From: Oceanococcus sp051252075
GTDB taxonomy: Bacteria; Pseudomonadota; Gammaproteobacteria; Nevskiales; Oceanococcaceae
Assembly (NCBI GenBank): GCA_051252075.1
Contig: JBPOFU010000005.1
Span: 1 to 64,000 of the forward strand
Direction: 5' to 3'
Length of the DNA stretch: 64,000 bases
Part shown: in pieces, positions 60,295 through 64,000 of the stretch
Layout of the letters: each line of letters begins with the position of its first letter
How positions within the stretch are numbered: the stretch's first letter is position 1
Notes under the pieces: model-generated
Databases searched by the model: none
Seen by the model: only the letters and a program-made list of their open reading frames with translations
Told to the model about the DNA's origin: nothing
Program-made: the position numbers and the translations under genes

Positions 60295-62187
60295 TTAGGA
60301 GTCCTGATAAATCTCTGCGCCCTGCTCACGGAACTCTGCCGCTTTTTCTTGCATACCCGTTTTTAGCGCATTGGCGGCGTCGATTTTTTTCTGTTCTGCG
60401 TAATCACGTACGTCTTGGGTGATTTTCATGGAGCAGAAGTTGGGGCCACACATAGAGCAGAAATGCGCCACTTTGTGGCCTTCTTTGGGCAGGGTTTGGT
60501 CGTGATAATCACGCGCCCGCTCTGGGTCTAGCGATAAATTAAATTGATCTTCCCAGCGGAATTCGAAGCGTGCTTTGGACAAAGCGTTGTCACGCACTTG
60601 AGCGCCAGGGTGACCTTTGGCTAAGTCAGCGGCATGGGCAGCGATTTTGTAAGTCACGATGCCGTCACGCACGTCATCTTTATCTGGCAGGCCGAGGTGT
60701 TCTTTGGGCGTCACGTAGCAGAGCATGGCCGTGCCATACCAGCCGATTTGCGCCGCGCCGATGGCTGAGGTGATGTGATCGTAGCCAGGCGCGATGTCGG
60801 TGGTTAGTGGGCCGAGTGTGTAGAAGGGCGCTTCAAAGCAATCCTCCAACTCTTTATCCATATTCTCTTTTATGAGTTGCATGGGGACGTGGCCGGGGCC
60901 TTCGATCATGACTTGGCAATCGTGCTCCCAGGCAATTTTGGTGAGTTCGCCTAGGGTTTCCAATTCGCCAAATTGGGCGGCGTCATTGGCATCGGCCAAG
61001 CAGCCCGGGCGCAAACCGTCACCTAATGAAAAAGCCACATCGTAGGCCTTCATGATTTCGCAAATATCTTCAAAATGCGTGTACAAGAAGGATTCTTGAT
61101 GATGCGCCAGGCACCACTTGGCCATGATGGAGCCGCCGCGAGAAACGATACCCGTCAGGCGGTCGGCGGTCAGCGGTACATATTGCAAACGCACGCCAGC
61201 ATGAATGGTGAAGTAATCCACCCCTTGCTCGGCTTGTTCAATCAGGGTGTCGCGGAACAATTCCCAAGTTAGATTTTCGGCTTTGCCGTCGACTTTTTCT
61301 AAAGCTTGGTAGATGGGGACAGTGCCAATAGGAACAGGAGAATTGCGCAATATCCATTCCCGCGTTTCATGAATATTTTTGCCGGTCGACAAATCCATGA
61401 TGGTGTCGGCGCCCCAACGGGTCGACCAAACCATTTTCTCCACTTCTTCCACAATGGACGATGAAACCGCGGAATTGCCGATGTTGGCGTTGATTTTAAC
61501 CCGGAAATTGCGCCCGATTATCATAGGCTCGGATTCAGGGTGATTGATGTTGTTGGGTATGATGGCGCGGCCAGCAGCGATCTCATCGCGCACAAATTCA
61601 GCAGTGACCTCTTCCGGCAGATTGGCCCCAAAGCTTTGTCCGGGATGGCGGTTCTTCAAATAATTGGCCGCTTGATATTCCTCGCGCAATTCCTGTAGCC
61701 GGGCATTTTCGCGAATTGCGACGAATTCCATTTCCGGGGTGATGATGCCGCGCCTGGCGTAATGCATCTGGGTCACATTGGCCCCAGCACTGGCACGTCG
61801 TGGAGCGCGTATATGTTCAAAGCGCAATGGGATTAAAGCGGGGTCGGTTTCTCTAGTCTGTCCGAAACCTGAACTGGGGCCTTGCAGTTGTTCACTGTCG
61901 CCTCGCTCTGCTATCCAATCTGCGCGCAATGGCAACAGACCTGACATTAAATCAATCTTTGCTTCTGGGTCCTGGTATGGCCCTGAGGTGTCGTAGACGG
62001 TGAGCGGTGGATTTTGCTCCAAGCCGTCTTTTCCGCGTGTTGATTGCAGTGCGATTTCGCGCATGGGTACGCGGATATCCGGCCTGCTGCCATCGACATA
62101 AATCTTGCTGGATGCAGGGAAGCTCTGAATAACTTCTTTGCTTAGGCTGCGGGTTTTGTCGACGATGTCTTTGGCCAGGGCGCTCAT
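60295..62187 (-). CDS. thiC: Phosphomethylpyrimidine synthase ThiC
   Basis: ThiC converts aminoimidazole ribotide to HMP phosphate in thiamine synthesis using radical SAM chemistry. The 630-residue protein has 'GANVTQMHYARRGIITPEMEF', the central TIM barrel ('IEGPGHVPMQLIKENM') and the C-terminal [4Fe-4S] cluster motif CSMCGPNFCSM. It is the usual length. No TPP riboswitch could be seen in the 132-base leader. The preceding two unknown genes and the ammonium transporter are on the same strand. Confidence 0.97.
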   Translation of the reverse strand: MSALAKDIVDKTRSLSKEVIQSFPASSKIYVDGSRPDIRVPMREIALQSTRGKDGLEQNPPLTVYDTSGPYQDPEAKIDLMSGLLPLRADWIAERGDSEQLQGPSSGFGQTRETDPALIPLRFEHIRAPRRASAGANVTQMHYARRGIITPEMEFVAIRENARLQELREEYQAANYLKNRHPGQSFGANLPEEVTAEFVRDEIAAGRAIIPNNINHPESEPMIIGRNFRVKINANIGNSAVSSSIVEEVEKMVWSTRWGADTIMDLSTGKNIHETREWILRNSPVPIGTVPIYQALEKVDGKAENLTWELFRDTLIEQAEQGVDYFTIHAGVRLQYVPLTADRLTGIVSRGGSIMAKWCLAHHQESFLYTHFEDICEIMKAYDVAFSLGDGLRPGCLADANDAAQFGELETLGELTKIAWEHDCQVMIEGPGHVPMQLIKENMDKELEDCFEAPFYTLGPLTTDIAPGYDHITSAIGAAQIGWYGTAMLCYVTPKEHLGLPDKDDVRDGIVTYKIAAHAADLAKGHPGAQVRDNALSKARFEFRWEDQFNLSLDPERARDYHDQTLPKEGHKVAHFCSMCGPNFCSMKITQDVRDYAEQKKIDAANALKTGMQEKAAEFREQGAEIYQDS

Positions 62188-62319
62188 TGAGGTATCGCTG
62201 TTGAGTGTGTACGACTAGTGTACTGCCCGCTAGGGTTAGTAGCACCCGTTGCGGCTAAAACAATCCGTAATTGCGTGCGTTATTGGCTATTAAGGGGATG
62301 GCCTCTTGCGGCTGTGGCG

Positions 62320-62676
62320 CTACTCAACAATTGCACCTCGATATCGTTTTGTCGACACCCCTGTTCGGGCGTAAGCGGGGGCTCTTTTCTCGACGTCTTT
62401 AATGGCTTGGGCAAAAACTGCGAGCATGGTGCGGGTTTGCACCGGTCGCGCAATGTCGAATGGCGCACCATTTTTGTATGCGGAATAGCGCACAAGCACG
62501 GCGTGATCTGGGCTGGATGTATGGCCATGGACATTGACCACGCAAATGTCGGCATTTTCTACCGCTACCCACTCGAACTCCGTGTCTAGCGAGCGGGTGC
62601 ATATACCCAAAGCAGATTTTAGCGGGCGTTGGTCGGCGTCATCGAGGTCGAGGAAAGCAACTTTTATCTGATGCAT
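62320..62676 (-). CDS. Uncharacterised 118-residue protein, possible pseudo-receiver
   Basis: No family was recognised with certainty. The ATG at 62676 was chosen because the protein begins with a strand 'MHQIKVAFLDLDDADQRPLK'; starts upstream overlap the next gene. The pattern of strands ('KVAFLDLD', 'ADICVVNVHG', 'DHAVLVRYSA') followed by 'IARPVQTRTMLAVFAQAIKD' recalls a receiver domain, with Arg-Pro in place of the conserved Lys-Pro and no clear phospho-acceptor aspartate. It lies eight bases after the 205-residue gene, which itself follows the ammonium transporter gene. Function unknown. Confidence 0.65.
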   Translation of the reverse strand: MHQIKVAFLDLDDADQRPLKSALGICTRSLDTEFEWVAVENADICVVNVHGHTSSPDHAVLVRYSAYKNGAPFDIARPVQTRTMLAVFAQAIKDVEKRAPAYARTGVSTKRYRGAIVE

Positions 62677-62684
62677 AGGTAGCT

Positions 62685-63302
62685 CTAAAGAGTGCTTGTG
62701 AAGATGAGGTTGGAGGGTGGAAACACGTCCGCTTCGGGAAGTGTTTTGGCGTGTTCCACTGCGGTATAGAAAATTTTGTCGGCAGCTACTGGGCCGAGGC
62801 TGGTGCAGAGGGTGACGTATACCTTGTGAACGAGGCTTGTAAGTTGCTCGATAGTGAGTTCGGGCATCTGCCCGCCTTGAACTATCCAACCCAGCGCCGG
62901 AGCGGCCATCTCCTGCAATCCATCTTTGCTGGACAGCCGTTGCCCTAAATCTTCTATGAAATCGGAAGACGGACGCCCGCTGCTGCCTGCCAAGGCCTTG
63001 CGGATGGAGGCCAGCAGTGCAAGCGCGACCTTTTCACCTGCGCTTTCTTGGGGGGAAGCACCTTGGCTACTCGTGTTTTGACCGGTTCTAGCGCGATGCA
63101 CCGCGGTGCGCAGAGCATTTCGTTGGCGAGAGTCAAATTGCAGGTCTTGTGAGACCTCACGCATGAAATTGATGACACTGGCGCTCGGATCGCTGGCGTA
63201 TTTACCGATCCAAAGATCAGCGGCCTGTGCGCCAATGTGAGGGCCTAAAAGTTCTGCCAGGATATCTGGTAGCTCCATTTTCCAGATGGTTGTCTCGGAC
63301 AT
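62685..63302 (-). CDS. Uncharacterised 205-residue soluble protein
   Basis: A mostly helical protein with no transmembrane segment or signal peptide. Its ends share a short repeated theme: 'LLGPHIGAQAADLW' near residue 18 and 'SLGPVAADKIFYTA' near residue 168, separated by a Ser/Gly-rich linker. The motif 'LGPxA' followed by helical residues resembles the short C-terminal domains (DUF8082-like) of some kinases and regulators; I am not sure of it. The start lies two bases from the amtB-like stop, so it is coupled to that gene. Function unknown. Confidence 0.65.
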   Translation of the reverse strand: MSETTIWKMELPDILAELLGPHIGAQAADLWIGKYASDPSASVINFMREVSQDLQFDSRQRNALRTAVHRARTGQNTSSQGASPQESAGEKVALALLASIRKALAGSSGRPSSDFIEDLGQRLSSKDGLQEMAAPALGWIVQGGQMPELTIEQLTSLVHKVYVTLCTSLGPVAADKIFYTAVEHAKTLPEADVFPPSNLIFTSTL

Positions 63303-63304
63303 GT

Positions 63305-64000
63305 TTAGCTCCGAGGTGCAATGCTGGTTTGGAATTCGGGATAACCGATATCGGCATGTTCTGTGTAGTCTAGGCCGTGCTGTTCGTGCAGAGTTGATGC
63401 ACGTATCCCTATGACCGCTTTCAGCACGCCAAATAGCACCAAGGCGGTGCCAAACGCCCAGGCAAAAATAACGCCTATGCCGAGTAGCTGAACGCTGATA
63501 CGCGAAGCGTTAAACAAATCTCCGGTGTAGAACATGCCTGCGGCAAGAGTCCCCCAGGCGCCTGCAAAGCCATGCACTGGAATAGCCCCAACCACGTCAT
63601 CGATCCGCAGTCGCTCAAGAAGAACGCCTGAAATAACCATCACGAAACCACCGATAATGCCGGTCAGTGCGGAAAAACCTGCGGACATAGAGGCGCAGCC
63701 CGCTGTGATGGACACCAAGCCAGCCAAACCGCCATTCAGTATGGTGATAGCGGCGAGGGGGCGGCGGAGTAGAAGTGCGCATAGCATGGCTCCAATCACC
63801 CCGGTCACGGCGGCGATTTGAGTGTTCATAAGTACCGTTCCTATGTCTTCCGACGCGGCTAAAGTGGATCCGCCGTTAAATCCGAACCAGCCTAGCCAAA
63901 GCACAAACACTCCGGTAGACACCATGGGCAAGTTGTGCCCCGGAATGGTGCGTGCTGAGCCATCCTTAGCAAATCGGCCCAAGCGTGGGCCGAGCAGAAT
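63305..64000 (-). CDS. amtB: Ammonium transporter (Amt/MEP family), C-terminal part
   Basis: The reading frame continues past the right edge of the window; only the last 232 residues are visible. They include 'GPRLGRFAKDG', 'HNLPMVSTGVFVLWLGWFGFNGGS' (in part), 'VVGAIPVHGFAGAWGTLAAG' with the pore-lining second His of the twin-His pair, and a cytoplasmic tail ending 'YPEFQTSIAPRS'. These are typical of Amt proteins, which carry ammonium. The usual partner glnK is not in view. Two unknown genes follow on the same strand after two bases. Confidence 0.94.
   Translation of the reverse strand: MLLGPRLGRFAKDGSARTIPGHNLPMVSTGVFVLWLGWFGFNGGSTLAASEDIGTVLMNTQIAAVTGVIGAMLCALLLRRPLAAITILNGGLAGLVSITAGCASMSAGFSALTGIIGGFVMVISGVLLERLRIDDVVGAIPVHGFAGAWGTLAAGMFYTGDLFNASRISVQLLGIGVIFAWAFGTALVLFGVLKAVIGIRASTLHEQHGLDYTEHADIGYPEFQTSIAPRS

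Noticed and set aside
62188..62319. TPP riboswitch upstream of thiC
   Set aside because: The minus-strand leader has a GGGT...ACCC hairpin but no CUGAGA element and no GCGNAGGGA-like second half, so the aptamer cannot be supported.

Overview
This window reads as the chromosome of a Gram-negative gammaproteobacterium of moderate GC content. It encodes BamD, TonB-independent beta-barrel and RND-type envelope proteins, a type IVa pilus locus under PilS-PilR/sigma-54 control, and the rhlB-trxA-rho and yacG-zapD-coaE-pilD blocks typical of the class. The order sucD-sucC-(PP0621)-pilS-pilR-pilA-pilB-pilC-pilD-coaE, the pyrophosphate-type phosphofructokinase and the ThiE-fused MutT suggest a lineage near Xanthomonadales/Nevskiales. 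That placement is inference from remembered synteny, not a search result. No rRNA, tRNA, CRISPR array, insertion sequence or prophage was recognised.

Layout. 1-2.8 kb: the end of argJ, a mutT/thiE fusion, then on the minus strand yacG, zapD and coaE. 2.8-11.7 kb (minus): pilD, pilC, pilB, a TfpX/TfpZ-type accessory gene, pilA, pilR, pilS and a PP0621-type gene. A good sigma-54 promoter precedes pilA, and a hairpin terminator sits between pilA and the accessory gene. 11.7-18.1 kb: sucCD, nadE, bamD (minus), rluD and pgeF. 18.2-23.9 kb: a DUF1302 barrel, a YCF48-type propeller and an MMPL/RND exporter, closed by a strong terminator. 24.0-24.8 kb: apaH.

24.9-36.6 kb is a complete-looking Tad (tight adherence) pilus operon: flp, tadE, cpaB/rcpC, cpaC/rcpA, tadZ, tadA, tadB, tadC, tadD, a DUF3613 gene and a tadG-like gene. 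It ends in a membrane-anchored PAS-only sensor. Most junctions are ATGA/GTGA overlaps or gaps of a few bases. No tadV peptidase is present here. Two distinct pilus systems therefore lie within 20 kb of each other and may share PilD.

36.6-52.5 kb is largely core: a universal stress protein, an AarF/UbiB kinase, a DUF4382 lipoprotein, murI, cysQ, a GMP/IMP nucleotidase, rhlB, trxA, rho (with a very long disordered N-terminus), pmbA, mpl, a small membrane protein, rnd, adk, a PPi-dependent pfk and ppa. 52.5-55.6 kb looks accessory: a 383-base gap, a membrane sulfatase-superfamily enzyme and an overlapping methyltransferase. 55.7-64 kb: yheS (ABC-F), a DksA/TraR zinc-finger protein, an MBL hydrolase, a diguanylate cyclase, ycgL, thiC, two unrecognised genes and the 3' part of an ammonium transporter gene.

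Most likely places for something undescribed: the two uncharacterised genes coupled to the ammonium transporter (62.3-63.3 kb), the sulfatase/methyltransferase islet (52.9-55.6 kb), the PAS-only protein ending the Tad operon, and the Tad peculiarities (two-cysteine Flp, TadZ without a canonical Walker A lysine, no TadV). No single wholly novel system is obvious.
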